Assembly (NCBI GenBank): GCA_003153055.1
Contig: PMBV01000047.1
Coordinates: 1 to 17,772 of the forward strand
DNA: 17,772 bases
DNA from: Myxococcales bacterium
GTDB taxonomy: Bacteria; Myxococcota; Myxococcia; Myxococcales; Myxococcaceae
Reading direction: 5' to 3'
Shown one piece after another: positions 8,031 to 14,294 of the stretch (within the stretch, counting starts at the first letter, position 1; each line of letters starts with the position of its first letter). Below the pieces are notes generated by a model. The model was not told the DNA's origin, did no database searches, and worked only from the letters and a program-made list of their open reading frames with translations. Both the position numbers and the translations under genes were made by a program.

Positions 8031-8059
8031 GTAATACCAACACCACAAAGAGTCGTCAA
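8031..8059 (-). promoter_or_regulatory. Sigma70-type promoter of the NAD-salvage/signalling cluster
   Basis: On the minus strand TTGACG (8059-8054) is followed by a 17-bp spacer and TATTAC (8036-8031). The -35 matches the consensus at 5 of 6 bases, the -10 at 4 of 6, and the spacing is ideal. Transcription would start near 8024, giving a leader of about 18 nt that contains the GGGAG site for the ATG at 8006. The -10 is embedded in GGTATTACC, an odd-length palindrome that a repressor could cover. Confidence 0.55.
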
Positions 8060-8158
8060 GACACTATCAAGAGTTTGATTCACTCACTCGAAATCGAGCC
8101 CCGGCGCAGATTGCCGCGTGAGGTGGCGCCCCAGATCGGAATCGACCATTTCCTTGAA

Positions 8159-8196
8159 TTTTGAGAGAATAAGTCTTCTTCATGAGCTTTTGAGAG
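8159..8196. repeat. Two direct repeats of TTTTGAGAG
   Basis: TTTTGAGAG occurs at 8159-8167 and again at 8188-8196, 29 bp apart start to start, or nearly three helical turns. The pair sits about midway between the two divergent genes. It could be a pair of binding sites for an activator of either gene, or a chance repeat in AT-richer DNA. Confidence 0.3.
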
Positions 8197-8267
8197 CCCG
8201 TAACCAAGCGAGAACACAGAAAAACTCGAGGTGTGGTCGACCCCAGGTGCCCAGGAGCCGACAACTC

Positions 8268-8293
8268 GGACCGTTCGGTGACCGACAAGCGTC
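8268..8293 (+). promoter_or_regulatory. Possible ECF-type (autoregulatory) promoter
   Basis: GGACCG (8268-8273) is separated by 16 bp from CGTC (8290-8293), which resembles the GGAAC-N16/17-CGTC pattern of many ECF sigma promoters. Transcription would start near 8300, upstream of the ATG at 8336 and downstream of the ATG at 8294, which supports the shorter protein. ECF genes often transcribe themselves. The -35 departs from the common GGAAC at one base, so this is tentative. Confidence 0.35.
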
Positions 8294-8335
8294 ATGAAGC
8301 ACCGTGCCGTTGGGGCACCGCCTGACGAGGAGCAC

Positions 8336-8833
8336 ATGACTCGCACCCAAAAGGTTGAGCAGCTCTACGGTCTGTACGGGCCAGCCATCTATTCAAGGAG
8401 CAAGGGGCTGCTCAAAGATTCGAGCGCCGCGGAGGACGCCACTCAAGACGTCTTCCTCAAGGTCCTGCGGCACTTCGAGTCGGCGCCCTCCGAGGAGGCG
8501 GTGTTGCCCTGGATTCACCGCATCACCACCAACCACTGCCTGAACCTCATGCGCGACGCCCGCCGCCACGCAGCCCCGGTGGCCGAGGTGCCCGAGCAGA
8601 TAGACGACGACTTCGAGGAGAGCCTGGTGTCTCGCGACTTCGCCACGAGAGTGCTCTCAGACGCGCCCGAGGAGCTGCGAGCGCCGGCGGTGCTGTACCA
8701 CGGCCGGGGCATCGAGCAGGCCAAGGTGGCGCAGGCGTTGGGCGTGTCGCGCAGAACCGTGCTGTACCGGCTGGCGGAGTTCACCCGGCGGGTCGTTCAT
8801 TTTCACACTCTGGCCGAGGCGGGAGAGGCCTGA
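8336..8833 (+). CDS. ECF-type RNA polymerase sigma factor
   Basis: The 165-residue protein shows sigma region 2 at about residues 8-77, with the ECF signature AAEDATQDVFLKVLRHF and the WIHRITTNHCLNLMRD helix. A region 4 helix-turn-helix follows at about 105-152, containing VAQALGVSRRTVLYRL. Regions 1 and 3 are absent, as in ECF factors. It should direct RNA polymerase to a small stress or envelope regulon. The start is ATG 8336, preceded by GAGGAG; ATG 8294 would add 14 residues without homology and would precede the predicted transcript start. No anti-sigma gene is adjacent: the next gene, 16 bp downstream, encodes an OstA/LptC-like lipoprotein. The control mechanism is therefore unclear. 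Confidence 0.88.
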   Translation: MTRTQKVEQLYGLYGPAIYSRSKGLLKDSSAAEDATQDVFLKVLRHFESAPSEEAVLPWIHRITTNHCLNLMRDARRHAAPVAEVPEQIDDDFEESLVSRDFATRVLSDAPEELRAPAVLYHGRGIEQAKVAQALGVSRRTVLYRLAEFTRRVVHFHTLAEAGEA

Positions 8834-8849
8834 AGGGGTAGACTGTCGG

Positions 8850-9353
8850 GTGGTGCGAGTTACCCCCATCCTCCCGTTGTTGCTCGGCGCGTGCGCGGCC
8901 CAGGGGCCCTCGCCCGGTGACGTTCCCCCAGACATCATTCTCGCGAAGGCCACGGTGCACGAGTTCCGCGGGGCCTCGACGCAGCTCACCGCCCAAACCC
9001 CTTCCCTCTCGTTCTTTCGCCAGGGCGACAAAGCCGGGCAGTTGGTGGCCAAGAGCGTCGTGCTCGAGGTGCACACCAACGGCCTTCACCTCGAGGCCGA
9101 CGAGATTTCTGGCGACGCGGTGAAAGGCCTGCTCCACGGGCGCACGGTGACGGCGGTGACGCGGTCGGGGGCCAAGGTGAGGTCTCCCGCGGCCGACTTC
9201 GATCGAAACCGTGGCACCGGGGGCACGGCGACGACCGACGCGGGCGTGGTGGTCGTGCATCCGTCGTTCACCCTCGAGGCCCAGAGCGGGAGCTGGGACC
9301 TCGACGAGGAGAGCGCCTCGCTGGAGGACGTCCAGACTGAGGTCGGCCATTAG
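8850..9353 (+). CDS. Small lipoprotein with OstA/LptC-like domain
   Basis: The product is about 167 residues. It starts with a short signal peptide ending in the lipobox LGAC (lipidated C15), so it should be membrane-anchored in the periplasm. The rest is rich in alternating beta-strands, and stretches such as LVAKSVVLEVHTNGLHLEADEI and the TTDAGVVV...LEAQSGSWDLDEESASLED pattern (residues about 127-160) resemble the beta-jellyroll of LptA/LptC proteins that carry lipopolysaccharide across the periplasm. I infer LptC-like from pattern only; a diverged paralogue with another ligand is equally possible. The start is one of two consecutive GTG codons (8850 or 8853), without a well-spaced Shine-Dalgarno. 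It follows the sigma gene by 16 bp, so they are probably co-transcribed. Confidence 0.65.
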   Translation: MVRVTPILPLLLGACAAQGPSPGDVPPDIILAKATVHEFRGASTQLTAQTPSLSFFRQGDKAGQLVAKSVVLEVHTNGLHLEADEISGDAVKGLLHGRTVTAVTRSGAKVRSPAADFDRNRGTGGTATTDAGVVVVHPSFTLEAQSGSWDLDEESASLEDVQTEVGH

Positions 9354-9442
9354 CTTGAGCCTCGCGTCGGTTCGAACGGCGGTCGACAACGTGAGCCTCG
9401 TGAGCCCCAGGCCGCGCTAAGCTCCCCATCAGGAGGAATCGA

Positions 9443-10156
9443 ATGACCAAGCCTCTGAGCAGCCTGACCCCGAATATCGACAAGCGACTGGCCGCGTGGG
9501 ACGGCATTCGCAAGCACCTCGCCGCTCAGAAGCAGATCGTGGTGCGGCCCACGGTGACCATCTCCCGCGAGTTCGGTTGCGAGGGCTACCAGGTGGCCGA
9601 GCGGGTGCAGACGCTCATGGCCGAGGCCACCGGCGAGCCGTGGAACGTCTACGACAAGGCGCTGCTCGAGGCGGTGGCCAGCGAGCAGGGCATCGACATG
9701 CACACCCTGAGGAACTTGGGAGACACGGCCAGGTCCTTCGAGAAGTTCGGCCTCAGGCCCCCCGAGTACCTCCAGCACGCCGAGGCGTTCCGCGCGGTGG
9801 CCGAGAAGCTGGTCAGCTTCGCCGCCATCGGCAACGCGGTCATCGTCGGGCGAGGAGGCGCGGTGCTGTGCTCGCAGCTGCCCAACTGCTTCCACTTTCG
9901 CATCGAGGCGTCGCTCGCCTGCCGGGTGGCGGGCATCGCCAAGCGGCTCGAGCTGTCAGCCGAGGACGCCAAGGCCCTGGTCGAGGCGAACACCAAGCTG
10001 CGGAACACGTTCCTCCAGGAGCAGCTCCACGTCGATCACCGCGACCGCGGCTTCTTCCATGCCATCTTCAACAACGATCTCGCGCCGGCCGACCTGATCG
10101 CCGAGGCCATCGTCGGCTTCGTCAAGAAGGCCTGGAAGTCTCGCTCCACCCCGTAG
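9443..10156 (+). CDS. Cytidylate kinase-like protein (Cytidylate_kin2 type)
   Basis: The 237-residue protein has the landmarks of the second cytidylate-kinase-like family: VTISREFGCEGYQVAE (38-53) at the nucleotide-binding loop, NVYDK (68-72), a central helical segment, and VIVGRGG (133-139). The classical P-loop GxxxxGK[ST] is not present; the SREFGCEG loop takes its place, as is usual in this family. Members are annotated as cytidylate kinases by fold, and their real substrate is often untested. The start has an excellent AGGAGG six bases upstream. A preceding 89-bp gap holds no gene, only a GTTCGAAC palindrome at 9370-9377. The residues before about 34 are not part of the recognised fold. 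Confidence 0.8.
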   Translation: MTKPLSSLTPNIDKRLAAWDGIRKHLAAQKQIVVRPTVTISREFGCEGYQVAERVQTLMAEATGEPWNVYDKALLEAVASEQGIDMHTLRNLGDTARSFEKFGLRPPEYLQHAEAFRAVAEKLVSFAAIGNAVIVGRGGAVLCSQLPNCFHFRIEASLACRVAGIAKRLELSAEDAKALVEANTKLRNTFLQEQLHVDHRDRGFFHAIFNNDLAPADLIAEAIVGFVKKAWKSRSTP

Positions 10157-10194
10157 AGACCGAAGGTCGGATCCAACCCGCGAAGATCACCACC

Positions 10195-11178
10195 GTGCGC
10201 GCCTGGATCCACCGCAGCTTCGGGCCGTTCCGCGAGGTGCTGCGCCTCGAGGCCGTGCCTCCCCCGCTCCCACCCGCCGCCAGCGAGTGCTGCGTGTCAT
10301 TGAGCGCCGCCGGCCTCAACTTCCCCGATGTCCTGGCGGTCGAGGGTCGGTACCAGGTCAAGCCACCACTCCCCGCGACGCCAGGCATGGAGGGCGTGGG
10401 TCGGGTGACGGAGGCGGGCCCTGGCAGTCGCTTCGCGGTGGGAGACCGGGTGCTGGTCGGGCAGACCGGCGGCGTGTTCGCCGAGGCGCTCACCACCCCT
10501 GACGCCTGTCTGTTCCGGGTGCCCGAGGCCATGACCGATCGCGAGGCCGCTGGGTTCCACGTCACGTACCAGACCTCGCTCATGGGGCTGGTGCACCGGG
10601 CGCGGCTCGATCCGGGCGAGACGCTGTTGGTGCACGGCGCAGGGGGCGGCGTGGGGTCGGCGGCGGTGCAGCTGGGCAAGGCGATGGGCGCCCACGTCAT
10701 CGCCACCGCGTCAGGGGAGCGGCGCTGCGCGGTCGCACTGGCGAGCGGGGCCGATCAGGTCATCGATCGCAGGGCCACCGACTTCGTGGCCGAGGTGAAG
10801 CGACTGACCCAGGGCCGGGGGGTCGACGTGGTGTACGACCCCATCGGGGGCGAGGTGTTCGACGGCTCCCTCAAGGTGCTGGCGCTCGAGGGCCGGCTCC
10901 TGGTCATCGGCTTCGCGTCGGGCACCATTCCCAGCGCACCAGCCAACCGACTCCTGCTCAAGAACATCTCGGTGCTGGGGTTTCACTGGGGAACCTACCG
11001 CCGCGCCGACCCCAGCCGGGTGGCTCGCGATCACGAGACCCTGTGCGGGCTGTACGAGCGGGGCCTGGTGAAGCCGGCGCTCGACGAGCGGACCTTCGGC
11101 TTCGACAAGCTGCCCCTGGCCATGGAGGCGCTGATGACCCGCGGCGCGTCGGGCAAGGTGATCGTCTCGAGTCAGTGA
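10195..11178 (+). CDS. NADPH:quinone oxidoreductase-like protein (MDR superfamily)
   Basis: The 327-residue length matches quinone-oxidoreductase-type medium-chain dehydrogenases. An N-terminal GroES-like domain contains GLNFPDVLAVEGRY and PGMEGVGRV (63-71). The Rossmann domain has the cofactor loop HGAGGGVGSAAVQL (147-160), then VDVVYDPIGG (210-219) and the late GKVIV. The structural and catalytic zinc-binding cysteines of alcohol dehydrogenases are absent, as in the Qor branch. It should transfer hydride from NADPH to a quinone or an enoyl/enone substrate; the natural substrate cannot be told. The start is GTG 10195, judged from alignment with family N-termini; the longer open frame upstream is a shadow of the kinase-like gene and is rejected. 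It follows that gene by 38 bp. Confidence 0.85.
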   Translation: MRAWIHRSFGPFREVLRLEAVPPPLPPAASECCVSLSAAGLNFPDVLAVEGRYQVKPPLPATPGMEGVGRVTEAGPGSRFAVGDRVLVGQTGGVFAEALTTPDACLFRVPEAMTDREAAGFHVTYQTSLMGLVHRARLDPGETLLVHGAGGGVGSAAVQLGKAMGAHVIATASGERRCAVALASGADQVIDRRATDFVAEVKRLTQGRGVDVVYDPIGGEVFDGSLKVLALEGRLLVIGFASGTIPSAPANRLLLKNISVLGFHWGTYRRADPSRVARDHETLCGLYERGLVKPALDERTFGFDKLPLAMEALMTRGASGKVIVSSQ

Positions 11179-11230
11179 CGAAGAGCGCGAGGCCGCCCAA
11201 GGAGCACGGCCCCGCCGCCCCGAGACTTCG

Positions 11231-11770
11231 CTAGCGCACGTCGCCGAACGTCGACGGCATGTGAATCTGGGCGCCCGACATGGCCTTCAAGTAGCGCTCC
11301 TTGTCGGAGCGTTCTTGGCTGACTTCGCCAATGGGCTTGAGGCGCACGGCCTTGCCGATCACCTTCGCCGAGCGGTGCGAATAGACGAAGATGTCGAAGT
11401 TGTCGGTCTCGTGGTTGAGCACGTAGATGCCGTCGGTCTCGGAGGGAGCCGTCAGCACCGCGCCCGCCGCCGCCGCGCGCACCAGCGGGTCCGACGGCGC
11501 CTGTTGACCGGTGAACGCGCCAATGACGCCGCTGAAGACGCCGCCCAAGCCGCCGTCTTCCGCGCCCCAGCAGATGAACTTGAGAATGCAGGTGAGCGAC
11601 GCCTCACCCGTGAGCCGCTCGCCCAAGGAGTAGCCCATCTCTTGGGGCCGCGACCACAGCGCCGCCGGCTCTGGTTTCATCGCCGCGGTTGGATCCATGT
11701 ACGCCCGCTGCCCGTGGAGACAGCCACTGCTCGCCACTGCCGTAAGCATCAAGACATGCCAACGATTCAT
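11231..11770 (-). CDS. Lipoprotein of unknown function, TRL-like pattern
   Basis: The 179-residue protein starts with a signal peptide and a lipobox-like SSGC, with C17 as the predicted lipidated residue. The remainder has GEASLTCILKFICWG, then a glycine-rich segment, DPLVRAAAAGAV and TDGIYVLNHETDNFDIFVY. This order resembles the small TRL-like lipoprotein family (a GEAS/ILG block, a D-x-x-V-x-A-A block, then a beta pair), but with an inserted glycine-rich stretch of about 25 residues; I am not confident in the assignment. ATG 11770 is chosen because the signal peptide starts there and a GGAGG lies upstream; ATG 11791 adds only seven residues. It converges with the Qor-like gene and follows the 12641 lipoprotein gene by 97 bp. 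Confidence 0.65.
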   Translation of the reverse strand: MNRWHVLMLTAVASSGCLHGQRAYMDPTAAMKPEPAALWSRPQEMGYSLGERLTGEASLTCILKFICWGAEDGGLGGVFSGVIGAFTGQQAPSDPLVRAAAAGAVLTAPSETDGIYVLNHETDNFDIFVYSHRSAKVIGKAVRLKPIGEVSQERSDKERYLKAMSGAQIHMPSTFGDVR

Positions 11771-11867
11771 TGTGTGGAGCCCTCCTCCCAACGTGAGTGC
11801 CCGACCCTACTCGTCACCGCTTCGGCAGCAACCACGAAGGCACGCGAGCCCGAGAAACCCTCGAGGC

Positions 11868-12641
11868 CTACTGCCCACCATCGGCGCCGCTGGGCCTGGG
11901 GTACACGAGACAGATGACCGGGTAGATCGGCGAATCAGCGCCGGTGAAGTCGCTGGCCATGGCCCGAGCGGTCTGAGCCAGCTCCACCCCGAAGGCGGGC
12001 ACGAAGCAGAGATCGGGCGCCTCGGGGAAACGCTGACGCACCCGCTCGAGGCCCCTCCGCAGTGTGGTCAAATCGAGTTGGCCGCCTCGCAGAGGCACCG
12101 TGGGGCCGTTGGGGTCCCACCCGGGGAGCTTGCCGAGGTTCGTCATCACCTCGAAGCCGTCTTCGCGTTGAATGACCCGCGTCTTGCCCGGCACCGGCTC
12201 GTCGAGCCACGCCTGAAACGACGCCTCGTCTCTCAAGGTGAGGCGAAAAGCGATGGCCGCGTCGGGGTGCGCGAGCCACACCTCGGCCTTCGCGTCGTCG
12301 AGCAGGGCCAGCCACCGGGCGACCTGCGCGAGGTAGGTCTCGGCCGTCGGGGTGAGCACCAGCGGCCCCTTCAGCTCCCCCGCGTTCAACGGCGCTCCAC
12401 CGACGGTCGCCACCTCGCCGTCGAGGCGCACCACCGTGGCACCTGCCGGCACTGCTGGACCGACCGGCGCCAGCGGTACGACCTGGAACTGCGAGTCGCC
12501 CCGGGCCCCTCCATCGGCCACGACCACCACGCGCTCGAGCGGATCCAACCGCCGGGGTTGAGCCCGCGACGCACTGGGCTCGGGCTGCTTGGCTCGACAA
12601 CCCATCACTGCCAACACGATGATCAGGTGCCTCAAGCGCAC
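11868..12641 (-). CDS. Lipoprotein of unknown function
   Basis: The 257-residue protein begins with a basic, then hydrophobic segment and a lipobox-like VMGC with C15 as the predicted acylation site. A proline- and arginine-rich linker follows. The body has several strand-rich stretches (VVVVADGGARGDSQFQVVPL, VRLDGEVATVGGAPL) and WLAHPDAAIAFRL. It looks like an extracytoplasmic globular domain with two similar halves, but I recognise no family. The start is GTG 12641 with a close GGAG; a TTG six bases downstream has better spacing and is an alternative. It is divergent from carD across 180 bp. Confidence 0.7.
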   Translation of the reverse strand: MRLRHLIIVLAVMGCRAKQPEPSASRAQPRRLDPLERVVVVADGGARGDSQFQVVPLAPVGPAVPAGATVVRLDGEVATVGGAPLNAGELKGPLVLTPTAETYLAQVARWLALLDDAKAEVWLAHPDAAIAFRLTLRDEASFQAWLDEPVPGKTRVIQREDGFEVMTNLGKLPGWDPNGPTVPLRGGQLDLTTLRRGLERVRQRFPEAPDLCFVPAFGVELAQTARAMASDFTGADSPIYPVICLVYPRPSGADGGQ

Positions 12642-12821
12642 TCCTCTCCAAAGCTGCTCGCACCGAGCCTACCCCACTGACATTTCATGTGGGCGAGAGA
12701 CGCACATCGAGCACTGTGGAGGAGGAGCCTGCCCGCAAGCGACTGAAAAGGGGCGCCATCCGAGCTCGGTGTGCTACGCAGTGGGACCAGTTCACAGGGG
12801 AAGTCCCCGCTCGAGGAGGCC
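12642..12821. promoter_or_regulatory. Divergent intergenic region upstream of carD
   Basis: These 180 bp contain the carD upstream region. A perfect 10-bp palindrome CCGAGCTCGG lies at 12760-12769, and a looser inverted repeat CCCAC...GTGGG spans 12673-12693 with an internal ACAT-TTC-ATGT. GGGG-AAGT-CCCC (hairpin-like, about 12797-12808) lies just before the ribosome site. I found no convincing -35/-10 pair on either strand, so the promoters remain unlocated. Confidence 0.3.
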
Positions 12822-13766
12822 ATGGCAGAGTCACTCTCGCTTTCCGTCGGAGACCGCCTCGTTTACCCCAACCAAGGGTTGTGCACGGTTACGGAGATTA
12901 AGAACGAGGCGATTGCCGGTCACGAGCTGGTCTTCGTGAGCCTCGTCATCCTCGAGACTGGCGCCAAGGTGAAGGTGCCGCAAGAGAAGCTGCTGAAGAA
13001 CGGCGTGCGCCGAGTCTCCACGGGAGATGATGTGAAGGCCGTCTTCGACTTTCTCAAGGGCGAGTCCGAGAAAGCGTCGTTGGATTGGAAGAAGCGGGCC
13101 AGAGACAACACCGCCCGGCTCTCCGCGGGTGGGCTCTTGGGCCTCGCCGAGGTGGTGAAGGGGCTGCAGGTGCTGTCTGAGCTCCGGCCGCTGCCACCCA
13201 AGGAGCGGGAGCAGTACAACGACGCCCGACACCTCTTCGTGGAAGAGCTCGCGGCCGCGTCTGCGATCAGCCCGGCCGACGCCGAAGACTCGCTCGACAT
13301 CGTGCTCTTCCCGGTCGGCCGCGAACGGCCCAAGCGCAGCATCGAAGAATTCCAGGGGCTGGTCGGGACGGACGACGAGTTCGGCATCGGAGAAGATCTC
13401 GCCCTCGACGGCGAGGAGGCACCCGAGGCCGAGGAGCCCGAGGTAGCCGGCGCCAACGATGACGAGGAGGGCGAGGCGCCGAAGGAAGTGGCGAAGGTCG
13501 AGGTCGAGGTCCCGCTCAAGACCCCCAAGGCTGCCAAGGGGCCCAAGACGGTCGTGAACGACTTCGACGTCACCACCCCCGCGGGCACCGCGCTGGAGCT
13601 GCCCGAGCTCGCCAAGAAGAAGCGGGGGCGGCCACCCAAGCCCAAGCCCGAGGTCGACACGAGCACGCCTCCGCCGGCGCCCAAGAAGCGCGGCCGTCCG
13701 CCCAAGCCCAAGCCCGCCGAGCCCGCCGCCCCCAAGAAGCGCGGGCGCCCACCCAAGGCCAAGTAA
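12822..13766 (+). CDS. carD: CarD: HMGA-like transcriptional regulator with CarD/CdnL domain and AT-hooks
   Basis: The 314-residue protein has the full CarD layout. An N-terminal RNA-polymerase-interaction domain (about residues 8-165) of the CarD/CdnL/TRCF family contains GDRLVYPNQGLCTV. A long acidic linker (about 183-230) follows. The basic tail has three AT-hooks, each centred on RGRPPK at residues 268, 290 and 307. In Myxococcus xanthus, CarD controls light-induced carotenogenesis and development together with CarG. The length is close to that protein's, and the following gene is carG, so the identification is strong. ATG 12822 is preferred over 12771 because it has GAGGAGG directly upstream and fits the family N-terminus. 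I recall four AT-hooks in the M. xanthus protein; here I count three. Confidence 0.93.
   Translation: MAESLSLSVGDRLVYPNQGLCTVTEIKNEAIAGHELVFVSLVILETGAKVKVPQEKLLKNGVRRVSTGDDVKAVFDFLKGESEKASLDWKKRARDNTARLSAGGLLGLAEVVKGLQVLSELRPLPPKEREQYNDARHLFVEELAAASAISPADAEDSLDIVLFPVGRERPKRSIEEFQGLVGTDDEFGIGEDLALDGEEAPEAEEPEVAGANDDEEGEAPKEVAKVEVEVPLKTPKAAKGPKTVVNDFDVTTPAGTALELPELAKKKRGRPPKPKPEVDTSTPPPAPKKRGRPPKPKPAEPAAPKKRGRPPKAK
13623..13757 (+). repeat. Three AT-hook-coding repeats in the carD tail
   Basis: RGRPPK is encoded at 13623-13640, 13689-13706 and 13740-13757, each preceded by lysines and followed by K-P/A-K. The DNA of the copies is similar but not identical, so the repeats are old or under selection at the protein level. 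AT-hooks bind the minor groove of AT-rich DNA, which is rare in this GC-rich window. Confidence 0.85.
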
Positions 13767-13778
13767 CCGGACACCGAC

Positions 13779-14294
13779 ATGATCCGCATCGTCACACTCG
13801 ACGAGTTCGACCCCCAGGTCCTCAAGGGCCTGGCCCGCTCGCTGTACACCGCCTTCGGAGTCGGCGCCGAGCCCTCGGGGCAAGTCACCGCGCCCCACGG
13901 CCAGCAGGAGCCCTACGATGCCCACAAGCTCCTCGAGGCGCTCCCGCGGGTCGATGCCTTCACCGACGACAAGGTGCTCTTCCTCACCAGCCGGAAGCTG
14001 GCGCCCCGGAAGCTCGTCTCTGGCGAAGCGCCGACCTACGGCCTGTCGCGCTACAACCAGCAGCGCTGCGTGGTGACCAGCGCCCAGCTCAAGAGCCTCT
14101 CGCCCGACACGGTGAAGTCCCTGGCCCGCCTCGCAATGCAAGAGCTCGGGCACGCCTTCGGGCTCCACCACTGCCTCGACCCACGGTGCGCGATGTACGC
14201 CCAGTGGACGCCCTCCTACCCCGCGGGCGAGGCCACGTTCTGCACCTTCTGCCGAGAGCAGAGCGAGCAGAAGATCCGCCAGACGAAGTCGTGA
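13779..14294 (+). CDS. carG: CarG: archaemetzincin-like zinc-binding partner of CarD
   Basis: The 171-residue protein has an archaemetzincin-type zinc motif near its C-terminus: QELGHAFGLHHC (121-132), then C137, M139 and a CxxC pair at 155-158. Compared with the protease signature HExxHxxGxxH, the first histidine is Q121, whereas E122, H125 and H131 remain. A missing ligand argues against protease activity and agrees with the known role of CarG as a zinc-containing transcription partner of CarD rather than an enzyme. The four cysteines could hold a second zinc. The gene starts 12 bp after carD and its TGA overlaps the next gene's GTG, so these genes are probably co-transcribed. The Shine-Dalgarno is weak, as expected if carD translation feeds it. 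Confidence 0.9.
   Translation: MIRIVTLDEFDPQVLKGLARSLYTAFGVGAEPSGQVTAPHGQQEPYDAHKLLEALPRVDAFTDDKVLFLTSRKLAPRKLVSGEAPTYGLSRYNQQRCVVTSAQLKSLSPDTVKSLARLAMQELGHAFGLHHCLDPRCAMYAQWTPSYPAGEATFCTFCREQSEQKIRQTKS

Larger units (their letters stand above)
8007..8335. other. Divergent intergenic region between the NAD-salvage cluster and the ECF sigma gene
   Basis: This 329-bp stretch is visibly less GC-rich than its surroundings and holds no open frame with myxobacterial codon use. It contains a sigma70-type promoter for the leftward cluster (8031-8059), a short inverted repeat ATCAA-GAGT-TTGAT (8066-8079) just upstream of that -35, a second one CTCGA-AA-TCGAG (8087-8098), a pair of TTTTGAGAG direct repeats (8159 and 8188) and a possible ECF-type promoter for the rightward gene (8268-8293). 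It is the densest regulatory DNA in the window. Confidence 0.6.

Noticed and set aside
8067..8346. Two small minus-strand open frames in the divergent intergenic region
   Set aside because: No ribosome site, no recognisable composition, and they overlap promoter-like sequences; not supported as genes.
9496..10194. Upstream 233-codon extension of the quinone-oxidoreductase-like gene
   Set aside because: It overlaps the cytidylate-kinase-like gene in another frame and has no homology-like content; GTG 10195 fits the family length.
11179..11230. Possible terminator between the convergent Qor-like and lipoprotein genes (GGCCG...CGGCC)
   Set aside because: Only five pairs with an 11-nt loop and no T-tract; too weak to annotate.
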